DNA of 64,000 bases from Streptomyces sp. WMMB303 (lineage in GTDB: Bacteria > Actinomycetota > Actinomycetes > Streptomycetales > Streptomycetaceae): assembly GCF_029351045.1 (NCBI RefSeq), contig NZ_JARKIN010000001.1, forward strand, positions 2,256,001-2,320,000, in the 5' to 3' direction. Under the pieces are notes generated by a model that worked only from the letters and a program-made list of their open reading frames with translations, was not told the DNA's origin and ran no database searches. Of this stretch, positions 26,679 through 34,811 are shown one piece after another; the stretch's first letter is position 1; each line of letters opens with the position of its first letter. Both the position numbers and the translations under genes were made by a program.

Positions 26679-27608
26679 TCAGATCTGGAAGACGCGCATC
26701 GCCGCTGGATAGATGAGGAAGACGAGGAAACCCGCGCAGAGCATCAACTGGGCCACGAGCATCGACTGGGACTTCTCACCCGCGCTGCCCTCGATCTCGG
26801 CGAGTTCGCGGTGCCGCATCGTCTCGGCCCGCGACGAGAGCGAGGCACGCACCTTGGCACCGTCGTCGGCGACCAGTGCCAAGGATGCCGACATGTCCTT
26901 GAGTTCGTCGACCCCCAGCCGGGCACCCAGGTCGCCGAGCGCCGCCCACTGGCTCTGTCCTGTGATCCGCGCGTCGGCCAGCGTGTCGCGGATGCGGCGC
27001 AGCGCCCAGCCGTCGCTGACCTCGCTGGCCGCCTTCAGCGCCTCGGGAAGTCCGCGTCCGCCGGCCAGGTTCATGGCCACCAGGTCGAGATAGGCGCCGA
27101 CCACGCGGCGCAGGTCGCGCCGTTTGGCCGCGGCGTCCCGGCGCACTTCCAGGTCCGGCAGCATGAAGAACACCACCGCGCAGAGCAGCGCCAGCCACAG
27201 CGGGATCAGCGGGCTGCGGCCGAACCCGATCAGCCAGCCGATCGAGAACAGGAACGGCCCGAAGAACAGCCCCGCGGCGGCCAACAGCACCTTCGTCGCG
27301 AGGAACTTCTCCCAACTGCGCTCCAGCACCTCCAGGTCGGAGCGGAGGCTGCGCTGCTCCCAGCCCTGCCGCAGATACAGCTCGGCGACCCGGGCGCCGA
27401 TCCGGGCGCGGAGGGCGGCGAACCGCCCGCTCTCCTCCGGGGCGCCCTGCGCACCCTGCTGGTGCGCGGCGGCGCGGGCGCGCAGCGCGTCGATCTCGGC
27501 GACGGAGGCGACGGTGCTCCGCTTGCCCGGGGCCAGGGCGCGGACGAGCAGGAACAGGCCCAGGCCGACCAGCGCGCCGGTGAGTGCGGTGAGGGTGAAG
27601 GGGGTCAT
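26679..27608 (-). CDS. tadC: Tad pilus inner-membrane platform protein TadC (GspF family)
   Basis: A 309-residue membrane protein with an N-terminal helix (~5-25), two central helices (~105-155) and a C-terminal helix (~285-305). The cytoplasmic GspF domain is visible as RRVVGAYLDLVAMNLAGGRGLPEALKAASE. It partners with TadB to form the platform moved by the TadA ATPase. ATG 27608 overlaps the tadB stop by 4 bp. Confidence 0.9.
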   Translation of the reverse strand: MTPFTLTALTGALVGLGLFLLVRALAPGKRSTVASVAEIDALRARAAAHQQGAQGAPEESGRFAALRARIGARVAELYLRQGWEQRSLRSDLEVLERSWEKFLATKVLLAAAGLFFGPFLFSIGWLIGFGRSPLIPLWLALLCAVVFFMLPDLEVRRDAAAKRRDLRRVVGAYLDLVAMNLAGGRGLPEALKAASEVSDGWALRRIRDTLADARITGQSQWAALGDLGARLGVDELKDMSASLALVADDGAKVRASLSSRAETMRHRELAEIEGSAGEKSQSMLVAQLMLCAGFLVFLIYPAAMRVFQI

Positions 27609-28579
27609 CGGCGCGGCACCTCCGTTCCGGCGCCGGACACCGGCGCCTCGGCGCGCTCACCCGGGTGGCCCGTACCGGCTCCGGGTGCCTGCTGGTCGGC
27701 GCGGATCAGGAACCGCTCCGGGGTCTCGATCTGCGACAGCTTGCGCAGCCACCAGAAACCGCAGGCGAACATGGCGCACACGGCGGCCAGCACGAGCTGG
27801 CCCAGCGGACTGCCGTAGGGCTCGACGAAGTCCCGGTTGAAGACGGCGAGACCCAGCACGAAGGCCACGCTGACTCCGACGACGATCTGCACGCTGCGCC
27901 GGGTGGAGGCGCGCTGCGCCATCACCCGCTGCCGCATGTCGACCTCCTCGCGCGCCGACTTGGCCAGCGCACCCAGCACCTCGCGCAGGCCGGGGCCGCG
28001 CAGCCGGGAGTTGAGAATGAGTGCGGCGACGACGATGTCGGCCGACGGGTCGTCCAGCTCGTCCGCCAGGTTCTGCAGCGCGGCGGGCAGCGGGGTGCGG
28101 GCCCGCAGCCGGTCGATGAGCGCGTCCAGGTGCGGGCGGAGCGAGGGGGCGGCCGCGCGGGCCGAGGCGGGGATGGCCTGTTCGAGGCCGACGGCACCGG
28201 CGATGGTGTCGCGCAGCGACTCCGTCCACGCGGCCAGCGCCTCCACCCGCTTCATCGCGGCGCGCTCCTCGGCCGCGCCGCCGAACAGCCGGTCCCACAG
28301 GAAGACCAGCACCCCGGTGGCGATCGCGGCGACCGGCCAGCGGGTCAGCAGCAGCACCAGCACCGCGGCGCACACCGCGATCGACCCGCGCCGGCTCATG
28401 AACCGGGCCAGTTCGGCGGCGCGCCTGCCCGCGTCCCGCCGCTCGTCCGGCGCCTTGGCGGGCAGCCCGCGCAGCGCGACGATCAGCAGCGCGAGGCCGC
28501 CGCCGACGGCGACGCCGCAGACCAGCGCGTAGAGGGTGGACAGGGCGAAGATGCCGCCCGTACCGCCGCTCACAGGCAC
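27605..28579 (-). CDS. tadB: Tad pilus inner-membrane platform protein TadB (GspF family)
   Basis: A 324-residue membrane protein with two N-terminal helices (~12-34 and ~65-100), a cytoplasmic GspF domain (AWTESLRDTIAGAVGLEQAIPASA...) and C-terminal helices at ~245-290. It is paired with TadC and follows tadA by 4 bp. Start is GTG at 28579, two codons upstream of another GTG, and either could be used. Confidence 0.9.
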   Translation of the reverse strand: MPVSGGTGGIFALSTLYALVCGVAVGGGLALLIVALRGLPAKAPDERRDAGRRAAELARFMSRRGSIAVCAAVLVLLLTRWPVAAIATGVLVFLWDRLFGGAAEERAAMKRVEALAAWTESLRDTIAGAVGLEQAIPASARAAAPSLRPHLDALIDRLRARTPLPAALQNLADELDDPSADIVVAALILNSRLRGPGLREVLGALAKSAREEVDMRQRVMAQRASTRRSVQIVVGVSVAFVLGLAVFNRDFVEPYGSPLGQLVLAAVCAMFACGFWWLRKLSQIETPERFLIRADQQAPGAGTGHPGERAEAPVSGAGTEVPRR

Positions 28580-28583
28580 GGTC

Positions 28584-29897
28584 TCACCCCCAGTTTCCGG
28601 TCGGCTGGTATCCGTGTGCGGCCAGCTCCTGGGCGCAGGAGACCGGCGCGTGCGCCAGCAGCCGCCCGTCCGGGGCCTCGGCGAACACCTCGCTGGAGAG
28701 CACCCGGCCGTCCACGCCGTTGATCTCCCGGACGGAGGTGACCGAGCGGGACAGCCGCCCGCCGCTGGCGAAGGCGTTGCGTCGTTCGACGAAGACGACG
28801 AAGTTGATGGCCCCGGCGATCAGCATCTGGGTGGCCTCGATGGGCAGCCGCTCGGTGGCCTGGAGCGCGTAGGTGGAGATGCGGTTGAAGACCTCGCTGG
28901 AGCTGTTGGCGTGGATGGTGGACAGCGAGCCGTCGTTGCCCTGGGACATGGCGTTGAGCATGGTGACGATCTCGTCGCCGAGCACCTCGCCGACGATCAC
29001 CCGGGAGGGGTTCATCCGCAGCGAGCGGCGGACCAGTTCGGCCATGCTGATGGTGCCCTGCCCCTCGGAGTTGGGCAGCCGCTCCTCGAACGCGACGACG
29101 TTCGGGTGCAGTTCGGGAAACTGGTCCAGGCCCAGCTCCAGCGCCCGCTCCACGGTGATCAGCCGCTCGGGCGGGGGGATCTCGTTGGCGAGGGCGCGCA
29201 GCAGGGTCGTCTTGCCCGCGTTGGTCGCTCCCGCGATCATGACGTTCTTGCGGGCCCGTACGGCCGCCGTCAGGAAGCTGCCCAGCTCGGGGGTGAGCGT
29301 TCCGTTGCCCACCAGGTCGGAGATGAAGACCTTGCCCATCCGGGCCCGCCGGATGGACAGCGCGGGCCGCCGGGTGACGTCCATGACGGCGGAGAGCCGG
29401 GAGCCGTCCGGCAGCCGCAGGTCCAGCTGCGGGTTGGCGGAGTCGAAGGGGCGGGAGGAGAGTCCGGAGTAGGCGCCGAGTATCTGGATCAGCTCGATCA
29501 GTTCCTCGTCCGACTCGGCGACCGGCTCGCCCCGCACCTCGCGGCCGTCGGCGTAGCCGACGAAGACCTGGTCGTAGCCGTTGACGTCGATGTTCTCGAC
29601 CTCGGGGTCGTCGAGCAGCGGCTGGAGCCGCCCGACGCCGAACAGCGCGGCGTGCACCGCGGCCGCGTACGCCTCCTCGGACTGCGCGTCCAGCGGGGTG
29701 CGGCCGGAGGTGATCTCGGTGCGCGCGTGCTCCTCGAGGATCTGCGCGATCACCGCGCGCGCGAACTGCCGCTCGTCCTCGGCGGACATCGCCGCCACGC
29801 CGGACGCCTGGTCCATGCGGCGCTGTTCGGCGATGCGGTCTCCGGCCTCCTGCCGGAACCGCTTCACCAGTTGGTGGTCGACCATGCTCGCGCTCAC
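28584..29897 (-). CDS. tadA: Tad pilus secretion ATPase TadA/CpaF
   Basis: A 437-residue hexameric motor ATPase of the type II/IV secretion family. It has an N-terminal helical domain (~1-110) and a catalytic core with Walker A GATNAGKTT at about 221-229, an Asp/Glu box region ERALELGLDQFPELHPN, Walker B RVIVGEVLG and the histidine-box GSLSTIHANSS. All catalytic motifs look intact. The ATG at 29897 overlaps the cpaE-like stop by 4 bp. Confidence 0.95.
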   Translation of the reverse strand: MSASMVDHQLVKRFRQEAGDRIAEQRRMDQASGVAAMSAEDERQFARAVIAQILEEHARTEITSGRTPLDAQSEEAYAAAVHAALFGVGRLQPLLDDPEVENIDVNGYDQVFVGYADGREVRGEPVAESDEELIELIQILGAYSGLSSRPFDSANPQLDLRLPDGSRLSAVMDVTRRPALSIRRARMGKVFISDLVGNGTLTPELGSFLTAAVRARKNVMIAGATNAGKTTLLRALANEIPPPERLITVERALELGLDQFPELHPNVVAFEERLPNSEGQGTISMAELVRRSLRMNPSRVIVGEVLGDEIVTMLNAMSQGNDGSLSTIHANSSSEVFNRISTYALQATERLPIEATQMLIAGAINFVVFVERRNAFASGGRLSRSVTSVREINGVDGRVLSSEVFAEAPDGRLLAHAPVSCAQELAAHGYQPTGNWG

Positions 29898-31189
29898 GAG
29901 GCGGCTCCCTCATCCCGCGGGTCCCCGTTGCCGGGGGTGCCGGGCAGCGGAACCGGCGGTGTCGATTCGGGCGCTGTCGGCCTGCGCCGCCCCCGCAGGC
30001 CCTTGTGCGCCCGCGCGGAGGCCTCCTGCCCGGGGGCGCCCGGCGCCGGTGCGGCGGCCGGCCGCGCCGGGGGGGCCTGGACCGGCGGCAGCGCGCCCGG
30101 TGCCTGCGGGGGCGGGGGTGTCTGTGCTGCGGGTGCGGATGCCTGCGGGCCGGGCGCACCTTGGTCGGTGGGGGTCCACGGGCCGGGCGCGGGGTATCCG
30201 GGGGCTCCGGACGCCGGGGTGGGGCCGGGGCCCGCGCCGGGGTGGCCGGACGCGCCGGGGTGGCCGGGCCGGGGGTGCGGGGCCGGCCCGGAGTGCGGAG
30301 GGGCTCCACTGCCCGGGGCCGGGCCCGGGGGCTGCGGGCCGGGCCCGGGCGGAGTGAGGGACTGCTGCGGCGGCGCGGCCGACTCCCAGTTGGCGCCGTA
30401 CTGCTGGTGCAGATCGGTGGCGATCTTGCGTACCGAACGCACGAGCAGTGAGCGTTCGACGCGGCCGCGGCGGCGGCCGGCCAACTGCTCGGCGCCCAGC
30501 GCGTCGTGGGCGAGGACGCCGACGACCCGGGCCCCGGCGCGGGAGGCGACCAGCATGTCGTTGACCTGTCCCGCGACCTTGCCGGCGCCCTGCGTACGGG
30601 CCACCAGCAGCACGCCGAGCAGTGGTTGGGCCAGCGGACCGGCGGCGTGCCCCGCGCCGTGCAGCCGTGCGGTGAGGGCCAGGGCACGGTCCCGCACCCG
30701 GGCGATCTGCTCCGGCTCGTCGCGTGCGACCAGCAGCACCAGCGCGGCGTGCGGCAGGAGCGCCACCGAGGCGGCCTCCGGACCGATGCGTCCGCAGTCG
30801 GCGATCACGTCGGCGGCCAGTTGCGGGTGCGGCGACTCGGCGAGGTGCGCGAAGGCGCGGCCCACGGTGTCCCACTGCCCGGCCAGCCCGGCGGACTGCT
30901 CGGCGCTGCCGAGCCCGACCAGCACCTCCAGGCCGCCGGAGAGCCGCTGGGTGTGGTCCCAGAGCTGTTCGGCGGCCAGCCCTCTGCGGGCGGTAGCGGC
31001 GAGCGACAGCAGTCCGGTGTTGGGGTCCAGCGGACGCCCGTCCGCTGCGGGACTGCGGTAGACGAGGTCACCGCCCGCGGTGTCCATCTCGGCCAGCAGC
31101 GCGCGGCGCGGCCACACCGCCGAGAGGGCGACGGCGGTCGTGGTGACCCCCGGTGCGCCTTTGTCGGCGGCGAGTGCGATCAGCGCCAT
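29894..31189 (-). CDS. CpaE/TadZ-like ParA-family protein with degenerate P-loop and Pro-rich tail
   Basis: A 431-residue protein. Residues ~1-265 follow the MinD/ParA fold (ALIALAADKGAPGVTTTAVAL, AEMDTAGGDLVYRSP, LVARDEPEQIARVRDR). The P-loop is DKGAPGVTT: the deviant Lys10 is kept, but the invariant lysine is Val15, so ATP hydrolysis may be lost. Residues ~275-430 are a Pro/Ala/Gly tail of low complexity. In Tad systems CpaE/TadZ positions the pilus machine at a pole or site. The start ATG at 31189 is 182 bp from the SAF protein gene. Confidence 0.8.
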   Translation of the reverse strand: MALIALAADKGAPGVTTTAVALSAVWPRRALLAEMDTAGGDLVYRSPAADGRPLDPNTGLLSLAATARRGLAAEQLWDHTQRLSGGLEVLVGLGSAEQSAGLAGQWDTVGRAFAHLAESPHPQLAADVIADCGRIGPEAASVALLPHAALVLLVARDEPEQIARVRDRALALTARLHGAGHAAGPLAQPLLGVLLVARTQGAGKVAGQVNDMLVASRAGARVVGVLAHDALGAEQLAGRRRGRVERSLLVRSVRKIATDLHQQYGANWESAAPPQQSLTPPGPGPQPPGPAPGSGAPPHSGPAPHPRPGHPGASGHPGAGPGPTPASGAPGYPAPGPWTPTDQGAPGPQASAPAAQTPPPPQAPGALPPVQAPPARPAAAPAPGAPGQEASARAHKGLRGRRRPTAPESTPPVPLPGTPGNGDPRDEGAAS

Positions 31190-31371
31190 TCCGGCTACGC
31201 CTTTCCTTGTGTCCGTGTGGTGTCGTCCGTCCCGTGGTGCCTGTCGTCGTGTCCTGCCGTAGCCGACGACGACACCGCGCGGCGGGACGGTTCCACGGGC
31301 GGGCCCGGCGTCCCGGCGGCGGGGAGTCCGCCACGCGGCCGCGGCGCGGTGGGTCCGCGCGCGGGTGCGTC

Positions 31372-32118
31372 TCAGCTTCCGCCGTCGGCGTCGAGGACGA
31401 GGGACACCTCGCCGTTGGACGCGGCCGCGGTCAGCTCGGCGGCGTCGCTCTTGTCCACGACCACGGAGACGGGCAGGTTGCCGCTGGAGGCGAAGGAGTC
31501 GCCGGAGCCGGACTTGATCGACTGGACCTTGGCGCCCTCGGCGATCGTCGCGTTGCCGGAGGAGTCGCGCCGCTGCCCGGATCCGTCCCCGGTGCCGCTG
31601 TCGGAGTCGTCGCTGCCGCCGGAGGACTCGCGGCCCACCCGGTAGGCGGAGACCGTGTCGCCCTCCTTCAGGCGCGGCGGGTACTGCCCGCTCTTGAGCG
31701 ACAGCCCCACCACGGCCTTGCCGGCCTCCAGGCCCTTCTCCTTGGTGAGCATGCTGCCCACCAGCACGGTGCCGTCGACCAGGTCGGTGGTCGAGCGGTA
31801 CTTCTTGAGCAGACCGCGCTGGTCCCAGCGCACGTATTTGATGTCGCTGTCCTCGGCGACCATCACCGGTTCGACGGCCGAGTCGGGGATCGTCTGGCCC
31901 TGCTGGACCCGTTTGGTCAGCACGACGGCCTCGACCCGGTCGCCGGCGCGCATCACCAGGACGGTGGCACCGAGGGCGCCGAGCAGGACGAGGAGGACGG
32001 CGAGCGCGGCGAGCGCCGGCTTGCGCTCGCGTGGCGGGGCGGGGAGCCGGTCACCGGCCGGTGGGGTGAGTGCCGCTCCGCGCCCGACTCCGGCGGAGCT
32101 CCGCTCCTGGGTCTTCAC
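31372..32118 (-). CDS. SAF-domain protein, CpaB/RcpC-like
   Basis: A 248-residue protein with one membrane anchor at ~35-58 (ALAALAVLLVLLGALGATVLV), then an SAF domain (VVLTKRVQQGQTIPDSAVEPVMV), a short linker and a C-terminal beta domain with a Ser/Gly/Asp-rich insert. It is the CpaB-type Tad component. In Gram-negatives this protein supports the outer-membrane secretin, while in Gram-positives it presumably contacts the wall side of the pilus base. It is first gene of the Tad operon. Confidence 0.83.
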   Translation of the reverse strand: MKTQERSSAGVGRGAALTPPAGDRLPAPPRERKPALAALAVLLVLLGALGATVLVMRAGDRVEAVVLTKRVQQGQTIPDSAVEPVMVAEDSDIKYVRWDQRGLLKKYRSTTDLVDGTVLVGSMLTKEKGLEAGKAVVGLSLKSGQYPPRLKEGDTVSAYRVGRESSGGSDDSDSGTGDGSGQRRDSSGNATIAEGAKVQSIKSGSGDSFASSGNLPVSVVVDKSDAAELTAAASNGEVSLVLDADGGS

Positions 32119-32586
32119 CTCACCACCCCCGTGTTCCGTTCTGTGTGCGTCTCACGTCGTTCCACGTCGAGAAACCTGCCCCCGCGCCGCCGTGCGCTAT
32201 CCCAGAGCGGACATACCCCCGCGTACCGACACGCGGCCACGCCCTACAGATCCCGGGCACAGTATCAACACCCCCCGACCCCCTCAAGGCGGATCCGACC
32301 GCCGCCGCGGGGCGTGATGCGGGGCCCGGTGGGGCGGAATCCACGGGCCGGCAAGGCGGAATCCGGGCGTCCGGGAAAGCGGGGAACACCGGGCTCGGCA
32401 AGGCTACGGGCGGGCATCGGCCGGGCATCGGCCAGGAGACCGGAGGGTGCGGGTCCCAGGTGTTCGAGTACGGTGTCGGAGAGGCGTCAAGATCGCGCCA
32501 GGTTTGTCACAGGTGTGCCGGGAAGTCTGGTCGGCGGTACGGGGACCTTCCCCGTATCCCTGCACGCGCCGATCCAGGAGCCGCCC
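32119..32586. other. Intergenic region between Tad operon and nhaA
   Basis: This 468-bp gap holds the divergent promoters of the Tad operon (leftward) and nhaA (rightward). It is moderately repetitive: GCGGAATCC recurs at about 32334 and 32358, and GGGCATCGGCC is doubled near 32411-32432. AGGAG sits 6 nt before the nhaA ATG. I see no convincing gene, riboswitch or strong operator. Confidence 0.4.
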
Positions 32587-34011
32587 ATGACACCGCCCAC
32601 CGCAGACGAGAGCCGCGACCAGCAGAGCGGCAGCGGCGACACGTCGCTCTTCGCACGCCCCTCGGCCCGCGAGCGCAAGCTGCTGTCCGACGCGCTGCGC
32701 ACGGAGACCGTCGGTGGGACGGTATTGCTGATCGCCGCCGTGGTGGCACTCGTCTGGGCGAACACCCCGCTCGCACATCTGTACGAAAGCGTGCGGGCCT
32801 TCCACTTCGGCATCCCCGCGCTGGGGCTGGATCTGTCCGTGGAGCACTGGGCCTCGGACGGCATCCTCACGATCTTCTTCTTCGTCGCGGGCATCGAGCT
32901 GAAACGCGAGCTGACCGTCGGCGAACTGCGCCGCCCCGCGGCGGCCGCACTGCCCGTGGTCGCGGCCGCCAGCGGCATGGTCGTGCCCGCCCTGTGCTAC
33001 GTCGCGGTGAACCTGGCGGACGACGGAAACCTGAACGGCTGGGCCGTACCGATGGCCACCGACATCGCCTTCGCGCTCGGCGTCCTCGCGGTGATCGGCA
33101 CCAACCTGCCCTCCGGCATCCGCGCCTTCCTGCTCACCCTCGCCATCGTCGACGACCTGGGCGCCATCCTCGTCATCGCCGTCTTCTACACCTCCACCCT
33201 CAACTGGGCGGCCTTCGCGGGCGCCGTCGCCGGACTGGTGCTCTTCCGCGTCCTCCACGTCAACCTGCGGGTGCGCGGCTGGTACATCTACGTACCACTG
33301 GGCGTGGTGATCTGGGCGCTGATGTACAACAGCGGCGTGCACGCCACCATCGCGGGCGTCGCGATGGGTCTGCTGCTCCGGGTCAAGCCCGACAACCCCG
33401 ACGACCCCAACAGCGTCTCCCCCGCCGAGCGCATCGAGCACCTGGTCCGCCCGCTGTCGGCCGGCTTCGCCGTGCCCGTCTTCGCCCTCTTCGCGGCAGG
33501 CGTCAGCGTCTCGGGCTCGGCACTGAGCGAGACCTTCCGGCAACCGGAAGCGCTCGGTGTGATGCTCGGCCTGTTCGTCGGCAAGTTCCTCGGTGTCTTC
33601 GGCGGCACCTATCTGGCGGCCCGGTTCACCCGAGCGCGCCTCAGCTCCGATCTGGCCTGGGCGGACGTGGCCGGGGTCGCCATGCTCGCGGGGATCGGCT
33701 TCACGGTCTCGCTGCTGGTGTCCGAGCTGGCCTTCCAGGGCGCCGCCGTCACCGAGCACACCAAGGCCGCCGTCCTCCTCGGCTCGCTGCTCTCCGCGCT
33801 GGTGGCCTGCTTCCTGCTGAAACTGCGGGACGCGAAATACCGGACCCTGTGGGAGGCGGAGACCCGCGACGAGGACAGCGACTCCATCCCGGACATCGAC
33901 CAGGAGCTGGACCCGGTCCGCCGCCCCGCCGAGGCCGCCCGCCGCGCCCGCGAGCAGGAGCGCCGGCAGGAGTGGGAGCAGGCCCGCAAACAGGAGCGCG
34001 GCGAGAAGTGA
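32587..34011 (+). CDS. nhaA: Na+/H+ antiporter NhaA
   Basis: A 474-residue inner-membrane antiporter exporting Na+ in exchange for H+. The NhaA core spans ~35-410 with around twelve helices. Catalytic residues are visible: Asp159 in ATDIAFALG and the Asp189-Asp190 pair in LAIVDDLGAIL. The motif VAGIELKRELTVGEL is typical. The C-terminal ~60 residues are a highly charged cytoplasmic tail (ARRAREQERRQEWEQARKQ) longer than in E. coli NhaA (388 residues). ATG 32587 follows AGGAG at 6 nt. It is followed by a 12-bp hairpin. Confidence 0.96.
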   Translation: MTPPTADESRDQQSGSGDTSLFARPSARERKLLSDALRTETVGGTVLLIAAVVALVWANTPLAHLYESVRAFHFGIPALGLDLSVEHWASDGILTIFFFVAGIELKRELTVGELRRPAAAALPVVAAASGMVVPALCYVAVNLADDGNLNGWAVPMATDIAFALGVLAVIGTNLPSGIRAFLLTLAIVDDLGAILVIAVFYTSTLNWAAFAGAVAGLVLFRVLHVNLRVRGWYIYVPLGVVIWALMYNSGVHATIAGVAMGLLLRVKPDNPDDPNSVSPAERIEHLVRPLSAGFAVPVFALFAAGVSVSGSALSETFRQPEALGVMLGLFVGKFLGVFGGTYLAARFTRARLSSDLAWADVAGVAMLAGIGFTVSLLVSELAFQGAAVTEHTKAAVLLGSLLSALVACFLLKLRDAKYRTLWEAETRDEDSDSIPDIDQELDPVRRPAEAARRAREQERRQEWEQARKQERGEK

Positions 34012-34017
34012 CGCGCG

Positions 34018-34045
34018 GCCCGGCGCCGAGCGGTCGGCGCCGGGC
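34018..34045. terminator. Hairpin between nhaA and acetyltransferase genes
   Basis: GCCCGGCGCCGA (34018-34029) pairs exactly with TCGGCGCCGGGC (34034-34045) around a 4-nt loop, between convergent stops at 34011 and 34078. Confidence 0.85.
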
Positions 34046-34077
34046 GCAGCGTGCTGCTCCGCTCGCCCTGCGCGGTG

Positions 34078-34662
34078 CTAGTCGTCCCGCACGTCCCGCG
34101 TGCCCTCGAAGGAGTACTGCATCAGGACCGTGTCGACCCAGCGGCCGTGTTTGCGACCGACGGCCATGAGCCGTCCCGCCGGGGTGAAGCCGTGGCTGCG
34201 GTGCAGCGCCGTGGAGGCATCGCTGCCGGTATCGGCGATGACGGCCACCACCTGTTGGACGCCGGCCGGTCCGCATTCCCGGAGCAGCCCCGCCAGCAGA
34301 GCCGAGCCCAGCCCCCGGCCGGTGCGGTCCGGAGCGAGGTAGACGGAGTCCTCGACCGTGTACCGGTAGGCCGGTTTGGGGCGCCAGGGGCCCGCGTAGG
34401 CGTATCCGGCGATCTCGGTGCCGACCTCCGCCACCAGGAAGGGCAACCCCCGCCCGGACAGCTCCTCGAAGCGCCGCCGCCAGTCGTCGGCGGACGGCGG
34501 GGTCTGGTCGAAGGTGACGACGGTGTGGGTGACGTAGTGCGCGTAGACGTCCGCGACCGCCGCCAGATCGGTGAGGGCGGCCGGCCGGATGCGGGGTGCG
34601 GACGCCGGGGAAGCCGAGGTCTTGGAGGCAGGAGAGGAGGCAGAGGACGCAGAAGAAGACAC
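34078..34662 (-). CDS. GNAT-family N-acetyltransferase (phosphinothricin acetyltransferase-like)
   Basis: A 194-residue acetyltransferase. After a Ser/Ala-rich leader of ~22 residues come the GNAT core motifs IRPAALTDLAAVADVYAHYV, FLVAEVGTEIAGYAYAGPW, the acetyl-CoA loop DRTGRGLGSALLAGLL and FTPAGRLMAVGRKHGRWVDT. The pattern is closest to the Pat/bar (phosphinothricin or methionine-derivative) subgroup, but the substrate cannot be settled by reading. GTG at 34662 is the proposed start, with GAGAG 6 nt upstream; the longer frame upstream runs through the divergent promoter. Confidence 0.85.
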   Translation of the reverse strand: MSSSASSASSPASKTSASPASAPRIRPAALTDLAAVADVYAHYVTHTVVTFDQTPPSADDWRRRFEELSGRGLPFLVAEVGTEIAGYAYAGPWRPKPAYRYTVEDSVYLAPDRTGRGLGSALLAGLLRECGPAGVQQVVAVIADTGSDASTALHRSHGFTPAGRLMAVGRKHGRWVDTVLMQYSFEGTRDVRDD

Positions 34663-34811
34663 AGCAGACTCTCTACTCCTCCGAGGCGGGTTTATCCACA
34701 GGGATTTTCCGCACCGGCCCCGACCCCCGACACTGTCGGTGGCGCCCCTAGAGTGCGGGGCGCGGGGCTCGGAGCCGACTGGCGGAGCCCGAGGCGAACG
34801 GGGGCAGCACA

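Noticed and set aside
19580-32118. Treating the VWA lipoprotein as a member of the Tad operon.
   Set aside because: It is on the same strand and downstream, but the 120-bp gap, its own signal peptide and its occurrence as a YfbK-type single gene make membership unproven.
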